A stretch of 64,000 nucleotides of DNA from Pseudomonas sp. FP2196. GTDB taxonomy: Bacteria > Pseudomonadota > Gammaproteobacteria > Pseudomonadales > Pseudomonadaceae. The notes below the pieces were generated by a model, which did not search any database, had not been told where the DNA came from, and saw only the letters and a list, made by a program, of their open reading frames with translations. The DNA lies in assembly GCF_030687715.1 (NCBI RefSeq), contig NZ_CP117445.1, forward strand, positions 4,081,501-4,145,500, written 5' to 3'. Within the stretch, counting starts at the first letter, position 1, and the number at the start of each line of letters is the position of its first letter. A program made the translations under genes and the position numbers. Below, piece by piece: positions 33,773 through 44,751 of the stretch.

Positions 33773-34453
33773 ATGAAACTGTTGATCGTCGAAGACCAAG
33801 CGAAAACCGGCCAATACCTGCGTCAGGGCCTGACCGAGGCCGGTTTCAACACCGAACTGGTGGCCGACGGCAACAGCGGCCAACAACTGGCCCTGAGCGG
33901 TGATTACGCGCTGTTGATCCTCGACGTGATGCTGCCAGGACGCAATGGCTGGCAGATCCTGCAAGCGGTGCGCAGCGCCGGGCTCGACACGCCAGTACTT
34001 TTTCTGACGGCCAAAGACACAGTAGAGGACAGAGTGCACGGCCTCGAACTAGGCGCCGACGACTATCTGGTCAAACCTTTCGCCTTCTCCGAACTGTTGG
34101 CCCGGGTGCGCAGCCTGTTGCGGCGTGGCAGCGCCGTTGCTGTAGAAACCAGTCTGCATCTGGCCGACCTGCGCCTTGATCTGATTCGCCGCCGGGTCGA
34201 ACGCAGTGGCCAGCGCATCGACCTGACTGCCAAGGAATTCGCCCTGCTGGAGATGCTTCTGCGCCGCCAGGGCGAAGTGCTGCCTAAATCGCTGATCGCC
34301 TCGCAGGTCTGGGACATGAATTTCGACAGTGACACCAATGTCATCGAAGTGGCCATCCGCCGACTGCGCCTGAAGATCGATGACGAATTCCCCAACAAAC
34401 TGATCCACACCGTGCGCGGCATGGGTTACGTGCTTGAAGAGCGCTCAGCTTGA
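33773..34453 (+). CDS. copR: Copper-responsive response regulator CopR
   Basis: A 226-residue OmpR-family regulator: receiver [16 protein letters not shown], phospho-Asp in [31 protein letters not shown], and a winged helix ([30 protein letters not shown] ... [13 protein letters not shown]). The sequence fits the CopR/CusR/CzcR heavy-metal branch. ATG 33773 begins the conserved MKLLIVED. Its stop overlaps the copS start (TGATG). Confidence 0.92.
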   Translation: MKLLIVEDQAKTGQYLRQGLTEAGFNTELVADGNSGQQLALSGDYALLILDVMLPGRNGWQILQAVRSAGLDTPVLFLTAKDTVEDRVHGLELGADDYLVKPFAFSELLARVRSLLRRGSAVAVETSLHLADLRLDLIRRRVERSGQRIDLTAKEFALLEMLLRRQGEVLPKSLIASQVWDMNFDSDTNVIEVAIRRLRLKIDDEFPNKLIHTVRGMGYVLEERSA

Positions 34454-35802
34454 TGCGCCGGTTGTCCCTGAGTTCGCGCCTGGCCTTGTTGTTTGCCGCG
34501 TGTACCGCCGTGGTTTCGCTGTTTGCCGGGGTACTGTTCAACCGCGCCAGCGAGGCGCACTTCATCGAACTCGACCAGCAACAGCTGGACAGCAAACTGA
34601 TCGGCCTGCGCCGTGCCCTGCAGGATGTTCAGCCCAGTGAAAGCCAGGCACGACTGACCGATGAGCTGAGCCGGCAGGCTGATCTTTCCCTGCGTATCAC
34701 CGGGGCCCAAGGGCAGCGCTGGTTCGACAGTTCGCCCCGCATTCCGCAAGACTTGCCGCGAAAAAATGGTCTGTCGACCATCAGCGATGACGGCGCCGAT
34801 TACCGCGTTCTCAACGCCCCGCTCTACACGGATAAAACCGACTCGCCACAATTGACCCTGCTGCTGGACATCACCCATCACCAACACTTCCTGCAACGTA
34901 TGCAGCATTTGATCTGGCTGACCGTCGGATTGTCAGCACTGGCCACCGCGCTGCTGGGTGCTTGGGCAGCACGCAGCGGTTTGCGACCGTTGCGTCGCAT
35001 GAGCGCAGTAGCCCGTGGGATTTCGGCACAGTCGCTCAATGCCCGACTGCCGGAAGCGCAAATGCCGCCAGAGCTTGCGGAAATGGCCCACAGCTTCAAC
35101 GCCATGCTCGGACGCCTCGACGACTCGTTTCAGCGGCTTTCGGCGTTTTCGGCCGACATCGCCCATGAACTGCGCACGCCGTTATCGAACCTGCTGACCC
35201 ACACCCAAGTCACGCTCACCCGCCCACGGCCGATTGAGGATTACCGCGAAGCGCTGCACAGCAATCTCGAAGAACTGCAATGGATGGCGCAACTGGTCAA
35301 CGACATGTTGTACCTGGCCAAGGCCGATCACGGTTTGTTAATGCCCAAACGTGAGCCATTGGAGTTGGCGGACGAAGCCGATGCGCTGATTGAATTTTTT
35401 GCGCCCCTGGCTGAGGACGCAGGGGTGACACTGAGTCGTGAAGGGCTTGCACGAATCGAAGGTGACCGCAGCATGTTGCGCCGGGCCTTGTCGAACTTGC
35501 TGGATAACGCGCTGCGGTTTACGCCGACTGAAGGCGTGGTGCGCTTATCAATCCTCGATCAAGCGAACGCAGTGCGAATGTCCGTCGAGAACAGTGGTGA
35601 AGGGATTTCGGCAGACCTGTTACCGAGGTTGTTCGACCGGTTCTATCGGGCGGATCCGGCGCGGCAGGAAGGCAGCAGTGAACATGCGGGGTTGGGGCTG
35701 GCGATTACTCAATCGATTGTCCGGGCCCATGGTGGGCAGATTCATTGCGAATCGGCTGAGGGCTGGACGCGGTTTGTGATTGAGTTGCCCAAGGAAGATT
35801 GA
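34453..35802 (+). CDS. copS: Copper-sensing histidine kinase CopS
   Basis: A 449-residue heavy-metal sensor kinase with an N-terminal membrane segment (LALLFAACTAVVSLFAGVLF), a periplasmic sensor of about 130 residues and a second segment (LIWLTVGLSALATALLGAWAA). Then come HAMP (GLRPLRRMSAVARGIS), the phosphoacceptor His in SADIAHELRTPLSNLL and the ATPase motifs LSNLLDNALRFT, FDRFYRAD and GLGLAIT. The start overlaps the copR stop by one base. Confidence 0.92.
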   Translation: MRRLSLSSRLALLFAACTAVVSLFAGVLFNRASEAHFIELDQQQLDSKLIGLRRALQDVQPSESQARLTDELSRQADLSLRITGAQGQRWFDSSPRIPQDLPRKNGLSTISDDGADYRVLNAPLYTDKTDSPQLTLLLDITHHQHFLQRMQHLIWLTVGLSALATALLGAWAARSGLRPLRRMSAVARGISAQSLNARLPEAQMPPELAEMAHSFNAMLGRLDDSFQRLSAFSADIAHELRTPLSNLLTHTQVTLTRPRPIEDYREALHSNLEELQWMAQLVNDMLYLAKADHGLLMPKREPLELADEADALIEFFAPLAEDAGVTLSREGLARIEGDRSMLRRALSNLLDNALRFTPTEGVVRLSILDQANAVRMSVENSGEGISADLLPRLFDRFYRADPARQEGSSEHAGLGLAITQSIVRAHGGQIHCESAEGWTRFVIELPKED

Positions 35803-35818
35803 GGCCGGCAGTACAGGC

Positions 35819-35916
35819 CTCATCGCGGGCAAGCCCGTTCCCACAGGTATTGAGTTGAACCACTTTTGTGTGAACGACGCAAAACACTGCGGGAGCGGGC
35901 TTGCCTGCGATGGCGA
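35819..35916. repeat. REP doublet after copS
   Basis: TCATCGCGGGCAAGCCCG-TTCCCACAGG and, about 40 bases on, CTGCGGGAGCGGGCTTGCCTGCGATGG form the two mirrored arms of a REP pair. It fills the gap between convergent copS and lolE, exactly where the P. aeruginosa order breaks. Confidence 0.8.
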
Positions 35917-35925
35917 TTTCAGAGT

Positions 35926-37170
35926 TTACGAATATCTCAGCGCATGCGCCGGCTCGATCTTTGCCGCCCGCCAGGCCGGGTACACCGTCGCTAGGAAGCT
36001 CAGAATGAACCCGGCAGAGCAGATCAACAGCACATCACCGCCCTGCAATTCGGAAGGCAGATTGCTGACGAAATACACATCCGAACTGAAAATGTGTTGC
36101 CCGGTCACCCGCTCGACCCAGCCGACCAGTTCACTGACGTTCAGCGCCGCGATCACGCCCAACACGCCGCCAATCAACGTCCCGACAATCCCGATCACCG
36201 TGCCCTGCACCATGAAGATCGCCATGATCTGCCGGGGTGTAGCGCCGATGGTACGCAGGATCGCGATGTCCGCGCCCTTGTCATTCACCACCATGATCAG
36301 GGTTGCGATGATGTTGAACGCTGCTACCGCGACGATCATCAGCAACAGCAGGCCGATCATGGTTTTTTCCATTTTCATCGCGCTGAACAGACTGCCCTGA
36401 GTGTGGGTCCAGTCGTCAGCCTTGAAGTCGGCACCGAGGCCGGCGGCGATGTCCGAGGAGACTTTCGGCGCGGCATACAGGTCTTTCACTGCCAGACGCA
36501 CGCTCTGCACCTGATTCGGTTCCCAATGCTGCATCGTCGCAGCATCGGCCACGTGGATCAGGCCCATCGAGCCGTCCAGCTCAGCGCCGACCTTGAACAC
36601 GCCGACCACGTTCAGGCGCTGCATGCGCGGCGTAATGCCGCCCGGCGCGGTGCTGACTTCCGGTACGATCAGGGTGATTTTGTCGCCGACATTCAAGCGG
36701 AAACGGCGCGCGGTGATTTCACCGATCACCACGCCGAATTCGCCCGGTTTCAGAGCATCGAGACGCCCCTGAACGATGTGCTGGGCAACAATCGACACCT
36801 TGCCTTCCTGGGCCGGATCGACGCCGCTGATCTGGATCGGCTGCATCAGGCCTTTGTAGGAGAGCATGCCTTCCATCTCCGTGAACGGCACGGCGGCGGT
36901 GACTTCTGGGTTTTTCATGGCAGCGGCAGCCACGGGCTGCCAGTCATCAATCGGTTTGACGCCGACGATGGTCGCGTGCGGCACCATACCGAGGATGCGC
37001 GAGCTCATTTCACGCTGGAAGCCGTTCATCACCGATAACACCACGATCATCGCCAAAACGCCGAGGGCGAGGCCGATCATCGAGGTCATCGAAATGAACG
37101 AAACAAAGCGATTGCGGCGCTTGGCGCGGGTATAGCGCGTGCCGATAAAGATCGATAACGGTCTGAACAT
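35926..37170 (-). CDS. lolE: Lipoprotein-releasing system permease LolE/LolC
   Basis: A 414-residue inner-membrane permease that, with LolD and its paralogue, releases lipoproteins to LolA. It has an N-terminal membrane segment after [27 protein letters not shown], a large periplasmic domain and three C-terminal segments ([40 protein letters not shown]; then GTVIGIVGTLIGGVLGVIAALNV). ATG 37170 is the conserved start. The paralogue at 37925 is nearly identical in the motifs; which is LolC and which LolE is a matter of naming. Confidence 0.9.
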   Translation of the reverse strand: MFRPLSIFIGTRYTRAKRRNRFVSFISMTSMIGLALGVLAMIVVLSVMNGFQREMSSRILGMVPHATIVGVKPIDDWQPVAAAAMKNPEVTAAVPFTEMEGMLSYKGLMQPIQISGVDPAQEGKVSIVAQHIVQGRLDALKPGEFGVVIGEITARRFRLNVGDKITLIVPEVSTAPGGITPRMQRLNVVGVFKVGAELDGSMGLIHVADAATMQHWEPNQVQSVRLAVKDLYAAPKVSSDIAAGLGADFKADDWTHTQGSLFSAMKMEKTMIGLLLLMIVAVAAFNIIATLIMVVNDKGADIAILRTIGATPRQIMAIFMVQGTVIGIVGTLIGGVLGVIAALNVSELVGWVERVTGQHIFSSDVYFVSNLPSELQGGDVLLICSAGFILSFLATVYPAWRAAKIEPAHALRYS

Positions 37171-37187
37171 TCGCTGGGGCACCGTAT

Positions 37188-37224
37188 AAAAATAAAAGAC
37201 CCGACGCCTTTTCAGACGCCGGGT
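37188..37224 (-). terminator. Intra-operon hairpin between lolD and lolE
   Basis: On the minus strand ACCCGGCGTC, loop TGAAAA, GGCGTCGGGT, then CTTTTATTTTTAT. The 10-base stem includes two G-T pairs. It lies after lolD and ends about 18 bases before lolE, so lolE may be transcribed less or have its own promoter. Confidence 0.6.
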
Positions 37225-37233
37225 TTCAGCCAA

Positions 37234-37932
37234 TCAGATGGGCGTCAGGCAACCTTCCTGCAAGTGCAGGACGCGATCCATCTGGCGGGCCAGGTTCATG
37301 TCGTGGGTCACCACCAGGAACGCGGTGCGCATCGAGGTGCTGAGTTCCAGCATCAAATCCTGAATGCCCTGGGCGGTGTGGGAGTCGAGGTTGCCGGTCG
37401 GCTCATCGAGCATCACCAGACCCGGCTTGTTCACCAGGGCGCGGGCGATGGCTACACGCTGACGCTCACCACCGGACAGTTCCGCCGGCTTGTGCTCCAG
37501 GCGGTGGCCCAGCCCTACCCGCTCCAGCAACGCCGTGGCGCGTTGGCGCGCTTCCGGGATCGGCGTCGTGCCGATCAGCAGCGGCATGCAGACGTTTTCC
37601 AGCGCAGTGAATTCCGGCAGCAGGTGGTGGAATTGGTAAACGAAACCCAGCGCGCGGTTACGCAGCAGACCACGTTTCTTCTCGCTCAGGGCCGACAGCT
37701 CTTCACCGTCGAGCCAGACGCTGCCCTTGGTTGGCGTATCGAGGCCGCCCAACAGGTTGAGCAAAGTACTTTTGCCCGATCCCGAAGTGCCGACGATCGC
37801 CACACGCTCGCCCGGGTGCAACTCCAGTTGCAGACCGGCCAGCACTTGCACCGACTCCGGGCCTTCCTCGTAGGATTTGCCCAGGTTGCGGCAGCTCAAG
37901 ATTGCTTTTTCACTCATGCCCGACTCACTCAT
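37234..37932 (-). CDS. lolD: Lipoprotein-releasing system ATPase LolD
   Basis: A 232-residue ABC ATPase with Walker [17 protein letters not shown], signature [15 protein letters not shown] and Walker [19 protein letters not shown] 37932 overlaps the lolC stop by 8 bases, the usual coupled arrangement; the frame continuing to 37968 is not needed. Confidence 0.95.
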   Translation of the reverse strand: MSESGMSEKAILSCRNLGKSYEEGPESVQVLAGLQLELHPGERVAIVGTSGSGKSTLLNLLGGLDTPTKGSVWLDGEELSALSEKKRGLLRNRALGFVYQFHHLLPEFTALENVCMPLLIGTTPIPEARQRATALLERVGLGHRLEHKPAELSGGERQRVAIARALVNKPGLVMLDEPTGNLDSHTAQGIQDLMLELSTSMRTAFLVVTHDMNLARQMDRVLHLQEGCLTPI

Positions 37933-39175
37933 AACGTAGCGCCTCCGCCGGCTGGGTGCGCGCGGCACGCCAGGCGGGATACAGGGTGGCGAGGAAACTC
38001 AAGACCAACGCAGCCGCGCAGACCATGACCACATCCTGGCTCTGCACCTGCGACGGAAGATAATCAATGAAATACACGTCAGCATTAAGGAATTTGTGGC
38101 CGATCAGCCCTTCCAGGGCCGAAATCGCCGCGCTGACGTTGAGCGCAGCGAAGATCCCGACCACCGCGCCAATCGCCGTGCCGACCACACCGATCACCGT
38201 GCCCTGCACCATGAACGTACGCATGATCGTGCCCGGCGTCGCACCCAAGGTGCGCAGAATGGCGATATCACCCTTCTTGTCGTTCACCACCATCACCAGC
38301 GTGGAAATGATGTTGAACGCCGCCACCGCAACGATCAGCAGCAACAGCAGACCGATCATGGCTTTCTCCATGCGGATGGCCTGATACAGGTTGCCGTGGG
38401 TACGGGTCCAGTCGCGGGCGTAGTAATGGTCTTCGCCGAGCTGCTGGGCGATGTTCCAGGCTACGCGTGGCGCCTGAAACAGATCGTCGAATTTCAAACG
38501 GATGCCCTGCACCTGATCAGGTTTCCAGCGATGCATTTTCGCCAGATCCTGCAGGTTGGTGACGCCCAGATAACCGTCGAGCTCGCCGGCGCCGACATGG
38601 AAAATGCCGACCACGGTGAAGCGCTTCATGCGCGGGAACATGCCGGCCGGGGTCACGCTGACCTCCGGGGCGACAAAGGTGACCTTGTCGCCAATGCCCA
38701 CGCCAAGCTTGGTCGCGGCCTTGTCGCCAATCACGATGCCGAAGCTGCCCGGCGTCAAATCGTCGAGTTTGCCCTGCTTCATGAAGTTGTCGATGATCGA
38801 CACGTTGCGCTCAAGCGCAGGGTCGATGGCATTGAGCAACACCTTGGACACCTGACCGTTATTGGTCAGCAGGCCCTGCATCTGAGTGAACGGCGCAACC
38901 GCCGTCACCTGCGGGTTCTGCTTGACCCGGGTGGCCAGGCTTTGCCAATCGTTGATCGGCTCAGTGGATTCGATGGTTGCGTGGGGCACCATGCCCAGCA
39001 CGCGGGTGCGCATCTCATGATCGAAGCCGTTCATCACCGAAAGCACGACGATCATCACGACCACGCCAAGGGCGAGCCCGATCATCGAAGTCAGGGAAAT
39101 GAATGACACAAAATGATTGCGACGCTTTGCACGGGTATAACGCGTGCCGATAAATACGAAGAGAGGTCTGAACAT
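37925..39175 (-). CDS. lolC: Lipoprotein-releasing system permease LolC
   Basis: A 416-residue permease, first gene of lolC-lolD-lolE. It opens [27 protein letters not shown] and has the same topology as the downstream paralogue: one segment, a periplasmic domain and three C-terminal segments ([74 protein letters not shown]). It diverges from the PilZ gene with a 94-base gap that should hold both promoters. Confidence 0.92.
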   Translation of the reverse strand: MFRPLFVFIGTRYTRAKRRNHFVSFISLTSMIGLALGVVVMIVVLSVMNGFDHEMRTRVLGMVPHATIESTEPINDWQSLATRVKQNPQVTAVAPFTQMQGLLTNNGQVSKVLLNAIDPALERNVSIIDNFMKQGKLDDLTPGSFGIVIGDKAATKLGVGIGDKVTFVAPEVSVTPAGMFPRMKRFTVVGIFHVGAGELDGYLGVTNLQDLAKMHRWKPDQVQGIRLKFDDLFQAPRVAWNIAQQLGEDHYYARDWTRTHGNLYQAIRMEKAMIGLLLLLIVAVAAFNIISTLVMVVNDKKGDIAILRTLGATPGTIMRTFMVQGTVIGVVGTAIGAVVGIFAALNVSAAISALEGLIGHKFLNADVYFIDYLPSQVQSQDVVMVCAAALVLSFLATLYPAWRAARTQPAEALRYE

Positions 39176-39269
39176 GTCGGGGCTTGTTCGGAGGGAAAAG
39201 GAACGTCCTTGTGGCGGGGGTCGATAACCAGCTTTACACTCAGACCACCGCCGCTACCATGGGTTCGCC

Positions 39270-39851
39270 ATGTCGACATTAGATGAAGAAGATCGCCGCG
39301 AATACTACCGTATCGAGGACACGATCGCACTGGAAATTCGGCCCCTGTCCGCTCCCGAAGCCGCAGGCCAGGAAGTGTTGCAGGATGCTTCCCCGCTCTT
39401 CAACCTGCTCAGCGAACTGCACCTGAGCGAATTCGAGTCGCAACACCTGTTGCGCCAGATCAGCGAGCGCGATCGTGCCATCGCCGCGTTCCTCAAATCC
39501 CAGAACAAACGCATCGACCTGCTCAGCCAGGTGGTCGCACTGACCGTGCTCGGCCATATCGGTGAGCCGCAACCGGTGATCATCTCCGAAGGCGGGATCG
39601 ACTTTCAGTATCCGACGCCAATTGCTGCCGGCGCGCATCTGTCGGTAAAACTGGTGCTGATGCCGCAAGCGCTGGGCTTGCTGTTGCGTGCACGCGTCAC
39701 CCATTGCGACCGCAAGGGCGACGGCTACGACGTCGGCACCGAGTTCGAACACCTGACCGATGCCCAACGCCAACTGCTCGCTCGTTATATCTTGCAGAAG
39801 CAGGCCCAGGAACGACGTCTGGCCCGCGAACAGAACGAATCAGGCATTTAA
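39270..39851 (+). CDS. PilZ-domain protein (second in window)
   Basis: A 193-residue protein. RREYYRIED near residue 9 supplies the RxxxR motif, and a helical middle (LLSELHLSEFESQHLLRQISERDRAIAAFL) is followed by a beta-rich PilZ half with ISEGGIDF (xxSxxG). This is the YcgR-like arrangement of some pseudomonad PilZ proteins, with the arginine motif at the start. It should respond to c-di-GMP. The glycerophosphodiesterase gene follows 14 bases later, so the two are likely co-transcribed. Confidence 0.82.
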   Translation: MSTLDEEDRREYYRIEDTIALEIRPLSAPEAAGQEVLQDASPLFNLLSELHLSEFESQHLLRQISERDRAIAAFLKSQNKRIDLLSQVVALTVLGHIGEPQPVIISEGGIDFQYPTPIAAGAHLSVKLVLMPQALGLLLRARVTHCDRKGDGYDVGTEFEHLTDAQRQLLARYILQKQAQERRLAREQNESGI

Positions 39852-39865
39852 ATTAAGGAAGAACC

Positions 39866-40588
39866 GTGACCCTCATCTACGGCCACCGCGGCGCCAAGGG
39901 CGAAGCACCGGAAAACACCCTGAGCAGTTTTCAGGAATGTCTCAAGCACGGCGTGCGCCGCTGCGAACTTGACTTGCACCTGTCCAAGGACGGCGAGTTG
40001 ATGGTCATCCATGACCCCACCTTAAAACGCACCACCGAGCGTCGCGGCAAAGTCGTCGAGCACAGCGCCGCAGAACTGGTGACATACGACGCGCGCAAGG
40101 GCGGCCCGGGCTGGATCAAGCCATGCCCGATTCCGACGCTGGAAGAGCTGTTCGAGAAGTGTGATTTCGAGCACTGGCAGCTTGAAGTCAAAAGCGCTTC
40201 ACGCACCCGCGCGGCAACCACCGTGTTGGCGATTCGTGAAATGGCTCAGCGCCACGGCTTGCTGGACAAGGTGACGATCACTTCAAGTTCGCGGGAAGTA
40301 TTGAAAGCGGCGCTGGATCTCGTGCCGGACGTGTCGCGCGGACTGGTAGCCGAGTACGCCTGGCTCGACCCGTTGAAGGTCGCCCAAAGCTATGGCTGTG
40401 AGATTCTTGCGCTGAACTGGACGCTGTGTACGCCGGAACGCCTGCAGAAGGCGCAGCGTCAGGGGCTGCATGTGTCGGTGTGGACCGTCAACGAGCCTGC
40501 GCTGATGCGCAGACTCGCCGACTTCGGCGTTGACAGCCTGATTACAGACTTTCCCGGTTTGGCCACTGCCACCCTCGAGAATTGCTGA
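39866..40588 (+). CDS. glpQ: Glycerophosphodiester phosphodiesterase
   Basis: A 240-residue cytosolic (no signal peptide) GDPD enzyme that hydrolyses glycerophosphodiesters to glycerol-3-phosphate and alcohol. It has the N-terminal catalytic HRGAKGEAPENTL, the metal-binding ELDLHLSKDGELMVIHD and the closing VDSLITDFP. GTG 39866 follows AAGGAAG. The family is called ugpQ or glpQ; the name used here is by homology. Confidence 0.88.
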   Translation: MTLIYGHRGAKGEAPENTLSSFQECLKHGVRRCELDLHLSKDGELMVIHDPTLKRTTERRGKVVEHSAAELVTYDARKGGPGWIKPCPIPTLEELFEKCDFEHWQLEVKSASRTRAATTVLAIREMAQRHGLLDKVTITSSSREVLKAALDLVPDVSRGLVAEYAWLDPLKVAQSYGCEILALNWTLCTPERLQKAQRQGLHVSVWTVNEPALMRRLADFGVDSLITDFPGLATATLENC

Positions 40589-40630
40589 AATCGGTCTCCC
40601 CGGCCGGCTCAGGCCACCGGCCGGAGCCCC

Positions 40631-42025
40631 TCAAAAAAGCCGGTTGAGGCCATCGTACGCCGCTACCCGATAGGCTTCGGCCATGGTCGGGTAGTTGAAC
40701 GTCGTGTTGACGAAGTACTTCAGAGTGTTCAACTCACCCGGCTGGTTCATGATCGCCTGACCGATGTGCACGATCTCCGACGCCTGATAACCGAAGCAGT
40801 GAACGCCCAGCACTTCCAGGGTTTCACGGTGGAACAGGATCTTCAGCATGCCTTGCGGCTCGCCGGCAATCTGCGCGCGCGCCATGCTCTTGAAGAACGC
40901 CTTGCCGACTTCGTACGGCACCTTGGCCTGCGTCAGCTCCTGCTCGTTCTTGCCGATCGAGCTGATCTCCGGAATGGTGTAGATGCCGGTCGGCACATCA
41001 TTCACAAAGCGCCAGCTTCCGTTATCAACGATGCTGCCAGCAGCCGAACGGCCCTGGTCGTGAGCAGCGCTGGCCAGGCTCGGCCAGCCGATTACATCGC
41101 CAGCGCCGTAGATGTTCGGCACGCAGGTGCGATAGGCCTCGTCGACTTCGATCTGACCACGGCTGTTGACCTTGACGCCGATGTTTTCCAGACCTAACTG
41201 ATCAGTGTTACCGGTACGGCCGTTGCACCAGAGCAAGGCATCGGCCTTGATCTTCTTGCCGGACTTGAGGTGCAGGATCACACCGTTGTCGACGCCTTCG
41301 ACACGGTCGTAGTCTTCGTTGTGGCGCACGGTGATGTTGTTGTTGCTGAAGTGGTAGCTCAACGCCTGGGAGATTTCCGAGTCGAGGAAGCTCAGCAACT
41401 GACCGCGGTTATCCACCAACTCGACCAGTACACCCAGACCGCTGAAGATCGAAGCGTATTCGCAACCAATCACGCCAGCGCCATAAACGATCAGTTTGCG
41501 CGGGGTGTGGCCGAGGCTGAGGATGGTGTCGCTATCGTAGATACGCGGGTGGTGGAAATCGATGTCCGCCGGGCGATACGGGCGCGAACCGGTGGCGATG
41601 ATGATGTGCTTGGCCACCAGCTTCTCGACCACGCCGTTGGCACAAACCACTTCGATGGTTTGCTCGTCGGCGAAGCTGCCGGTTCCGAAGAACACGTCGA
41701 CGCGGTTACGGGCGTAGTAGCCGGTGCGCGATGCGACTTGTTTGGAGATGACTTTCTCGGCGCTTTTCAACACGTCCGGGAAAGAGAACCAGCGCGGCTC
41801 GCCGATGGCCCGGAACATGGGGTTGGTGTTGAACTGCATGATCTGCCGCACCGAGTGACGCAGTGCCTTGGACGGGATGGTACCGAGGTGGGTGCAGTTG
41901 CCGCCGACCTGACGACGGCTGTCGACCATCGCGACCTTGCGCCCTGCTTTGGCGGCGTTCATTGCCGCGCCTTCTCCCGCCGGGCCGGAACCCAGCACCA
42001 CCACGTCGTAGTTGTAGACAGCCAT
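40631..42025 (-). CDS. sthA: Soluble pyridine nucleotide transhydrogenase
   Basis: A 464-residue flavoprotein that passes reducing equivalents between NADPH and NAD+. It has an FAD-binding start ([27 protein letters not shown]), then [19 protein letters not shown], where the second Cys of the disulfide-reductase pair is absent as is normal in SthA. An NAD-binding [20 protein letters not shown] and [12 protein letters not shown] follow. The ribosome site GAGGAG precedes ATG 42025. Confidence 0.95.
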   Translation of the reverse strand: MAVYNYDVVVLGSGPAGEGAAMNAAKAGRKVAMVDSRRQVGGNCTHLGTIPSKALRHSVRQIMQFNTNPMFRAIGEPRWFSFPDVLKSAEKVISKQVASRTGYYARNRVDVFFGTGSFADEQTIEVVCANGVVEKLVAKHIIIATGSRPYRPADIDFHHPRIYDSDTILSLGHTPRKLIVYGAGVIGCEYASIFSGLGVLVELVDNRGQLLSFLDSEISQALSYHFSNNNITVRHNEDYDRVEGVDNGVILHLKSGKKIKADALLWCNGRTGNTDQLGLENIGVKVNSRGQIEVDEAYRTCVPNIYGAGDVIGWPSLASAAHDQGRSAAGSIVDNGSWRFVNDVPTGIYTIPEISSIGKNEQELTQAKVPYEVGKAFFKSMARAQIAGEPQGMLKILFHRETLEVLGVHCFGYQASEIVHIGQAIMNQPGELNTLKYFVNTTFNYPTMAEAYRVAAYDGLNRLF

Positions 42026-42222
42026 GCGTACTCCTCAGAACAGGCCGCGGTGCCAGCAGCACCTGCGGCTAAATCACGCCGAACGGCGGCGCGAAGGAAC
42101 AATTGGGGGCCAGTGATGAACCCGGACACAGTCTATAGAAGCGTCAACGCCGCGCACATTAACCCTTGGTCGCGTCGTAGGCTACTTTTGCCTGCACTAC
42201 AACGCCAGCTTTCGTATTGTCC

Positions 42223-43239
42223 TCAGTCAGTTTTTACGCCACTGAACCTTTCGAAAGCCTTGCTGGTGCGGATAACAAAACCTGTATCGGCACGAATCAC
42301 AAAGAATGCACCAATGTCGTGTTTTTCGGCATAGTCCCAAGCCCTTTCAGGCCCGAGAATCAGCAACAGCGTCGATAGTCCATCGGCCATCAACGCTGAA
42401 GGATGAATCACCGTGACTGACGCAAGATCATGCAGGACAGGTGCACCGCTACGCGCATCGAAAGTGTGGGAATAGCGCCGCCCATCTTGCAGGAAATAGT
42501 TGCGGTAATCGCCGGAGGTGGAAACGCCGTAGCCATCGACATTGATGATGCGCTCGGCGACTTGCTGATCATCACGGGGCTCTTCCAAGGCAATGCGCCA
42601 GGGTGAGCCATCGATTTTTTTGCCCTTGGCCTTGAGTTCACCCGTGGCCTCGGCGAGGTAATCGTGGATGCCCATGGCATCAAGTCTGGCGGCGATGGTG
42701 TCGACGGCATAACCGGCGGCGATGCTGTTGAAGTCGACTTCGACGGCGGCGTCCTTGCACAACCGATCACCGTCGATATGCAAATGTTGATGACCGACTC
42801 GCTGCAGCACCTCGGCCAGTGCGGAGGAGCCAGGGATTTTTTCTTCACGACCTTGCGGGCCGAAGCCCCAGAGATTCATCAGCGGCTCGACAGTCAGGTC
42901 GTAGGAACCTTCGCTTTGTGCTGAAAGTTGTTCGCCGACGCGAATCAATTCGAGGACAGGGACGGGCATCTTCTGACAACTGTTAGCGGGCAATGCGTTG
43001 AATTGCTCGATGTCCGAGTCACTGCGATAAGTGGACATCTGCCGCTCGACTTCGCCGAGGATACCCTCCACTTCGCTACGAACTTTTGCAGGATCAACAA
43101 GACCTGCATGACGTACGTATTTGATCGAATACGTGCTGCCCATGGTCGGACCGCCAATGCTCTCCATGGAGTCGCCTTTGCCGCAGCCGGACAAAACGAC
43201 CGCCAAGACCACAACCCCCTGCCACCGTCCAGTTAACAA
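42223..43239 (-). CDS. apbE: FAD:protein FMN transferase ApbE (lipoprotein)
   Basis: Attaches FMN to threonine of periplasmic flavoproteins such as NqrB/NqrC or RnfG/RnfD. The lipobox VLSGC gives an N-terminal lipid anchor; the core has [27 protein letters not shown], the FAD-binding [15 protein letters not shown] and [31 protein letters not shown]. The start is uncertain: TTG 43239 has GGGGAG eight bases upstream and leaves a normal short signal peptide, while ATG 43272 gives a charged extension. No nqr genes follow, unlike in P. aeruginosa, so its substrate must lie elsewhere. Confidence 0.9.
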   Translation of the reverse strand: MLTGRWQGVVVLAVVLSGCGKGDSMESIGGPTMGSTYSIKYVRHAGLVDPAKVRSEVEGILGEVERQMSTYRSDSDIEQFNALPANSCQKMPVPVLELIRVGEQLSAQSEGSYDLTVEPLMNLWGFGPQGREEKIPGSSALAEVLQRVGHQHLHIDGDRLCKDAAVEVDFNSIAAGYAVDTIAARLDAMGIHDYLAEATGELKAKGKKIDGSPWRIALEEPRDDQQVAERIINVDGYGVSTSGDYRNYFLQDGRRYSHTFDARSGAPVLHDLASVTVIHPSALMADGLSTLLLILGPERAWDYAEKHDIGAFFVIRADTGFVIRTSKAFERFSGVKTD

Positions 43240-43325
43240 TTCTTCATCTCCCCGCAAAAGCACGCCGGCCATTATGGGATACGAGCGAAACGCTTTCTTA
43301 CAAGATTTATAGTGAGTACCCCGAA

Positions 43326-44624
43326 ATGTCTTCCACGACCGGCAACGGCAAAGCGATTTTTCGCATTGTCAGCGGCAATTTTCTCGAAATGTTCGACTTC
43401 ATGGTCTACGGCTTCTACGCCACGGCGATCGCCAAGACTTTCTTCCCGACCGACAGCGCCTTCGCCTCCCTGATGCTTTCGCTGGCAACCTTCGGTGCCG
43501 GCTTCCTGATGCGCCCACTCGGCGCAATCTTTCTGGGCGCCTATATCGACCGCCATGGCCGTCGCAAGGGCCTGATCATCACCCTGGCGATGATGGCCGC
43601 CGGCACCGTGCTGATTGCCTGCGTCCCCGGTTACGCAACGCTCGGCGTCGCCGCCCCCTTGCTGGTGTTGCTTGGACGCTTGCTGCAAGGCTTCTCGGCG
43701 GGGGTCGAACTGGGCGGTGTTTCGGTTTATCTGGCAGAAATTTCCACGCCGGGCCGCAAAGGCTTTTTTGTCAGTTGGCAGTCCGCCAGCCAACAAGCGG
43801 CCGTGGTGTTCGCTGGACTGCTCGGCGTCGGTCTCAACCACTGGCTGAGCCCGGAGCAAATGGGCGACTGGGGCTGGCGCGTGCCGTTCCTGATCGGCTG
43901 CATGATTGTGCCGGTGATCTTCGTGATTCGTCGTTCACTGGAGGAAACCCCGGAATTCCAGGCGCGCAAACATCGTCCTACCTTGCAGGAAATCGTCCGC
44001 TCGATCGGCCAGAACTTCGGCATCGTCCTCGCCGGCATGGCGCTGGTAGTGATGACCACGGTTTCGTTCTACTTGATCACCGCCTACACCCCGACGTTCG
44101 GCAAGTCTGAACTGCATTTATCGGATCTGGATGCGTTGCTGGTGACGGTGTGCATCGGCCTGTCGAACTTCTTCTGGCTGCCGGTGATGGGCTCGGTGTC
44201 TGACAAGATCGGACGCAAACCCCTACTGCTGGCGGCGACGATTCTGGCGATTCTGACTGCTTACCCTGCCCTTTCGTGGCTGGTGGCGAATCCGAGCTTC
44301 AGCCATTTGCTGATCGTCGAGCTGTGGTTATCGTTCCTGTACGGTTCGTACAACGGCGCGATGGTGGTGGCGCTGACCGAGATCATGCCGGTAGAGGTTC
44401 GTACGACCGGCTTCTCGTTGGCCTACAGTCTCGCGACCGCGACCTTCGGTGGATTTACGCCGGCAGCGTGTACTTATCTGATCCATGTGCTGGATAACAA
44501 GGCTGCGCCGGGGATCTGGCTCAGCGGTGCGGCGGTGCTGGGGTTGATTGCGACACTGGTGTTGTTCCGGGGCAACAAGCATGAACTGCGCACGGCGCAA
44601 GCGGCTGTGCCTGGCGGTGCCTGA
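43326..44624 (+). CDS. MFS transporter, citrate/tricarballylate type
   Basis: A 432-residue twelve-segment inner-membrane transporter of the metabolite:H+ symporter branch. It shows [24 protein letters not shown] at the start, the loop motif [13 protein letters not shown] (residues about 72-84), [22 protein letters not shown] and [12 protein letters not shown] in the second half. The pattern is closest to citrate-proton and tricarballylate carriers (CitA/TcuC). The substrate is inference from family. Confidence 0.88.
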   Translation: MSSTTGNGKAIFRIVSGNFLEMFDFMVYGFYATAIAKTFFPTDSAFASLMLSLATFGAGFLMRPLGAIFLGAYIDRHGRRKGLIITLAMMAAGTVLIACVPGYATLGVAAPLLVLLGRLLQGFSAGVELGGVSVYLAEISTPGRKGFFVSWQSASQQAAVVFAGLLGVGLNHWLSPEQMGDWGWRVPFLIGCMIVPVIFVIRRSLEETPEFQARKHRPTLQEIVRSIGQNFGIVLAGMALVVMTTVSFYLITAYTPTFGKSELHLSDLDALLVTVCIGLSNFFWLPVMGSVSDKIGRKPLLLAATILAILTAYPALSWLVANPSFSHLLIVELWLSFLYGSYNGAMVVALTEIMPVEVRTTGFSLAYSLATATFGGFTPAACTYLIHVLDNKAAPGIWLSGAAVLGLIATLVLFRGNKHELRTAQAAVPGGA

Positions 44625-44633
44625 TAGGACGCT

Positions 44634-44709
44634 TTCGCGAGCAGGCTCGCTCCCACAGGGGATTTTCTGAACGACACAGATCCAGTGTGGGAGCGAGCCT
44701 GCTCGCGAA
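44634..44709. repeat. REPIN with perfect 24-base arms
   Basis: TTCGCGAGCAGGCTCGCTCC-CACA and its exact complement TGTG-GGAGCGAGCCTGCTCGCGAA are separated by 28 bases. It lies between the convergent MFS and gap genes. Confidence 0.9.
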
Positions 44710-44751
44710 GGGGCCGGTGCTGACAGCACAGCGCTAAAAGGCACACAAACA

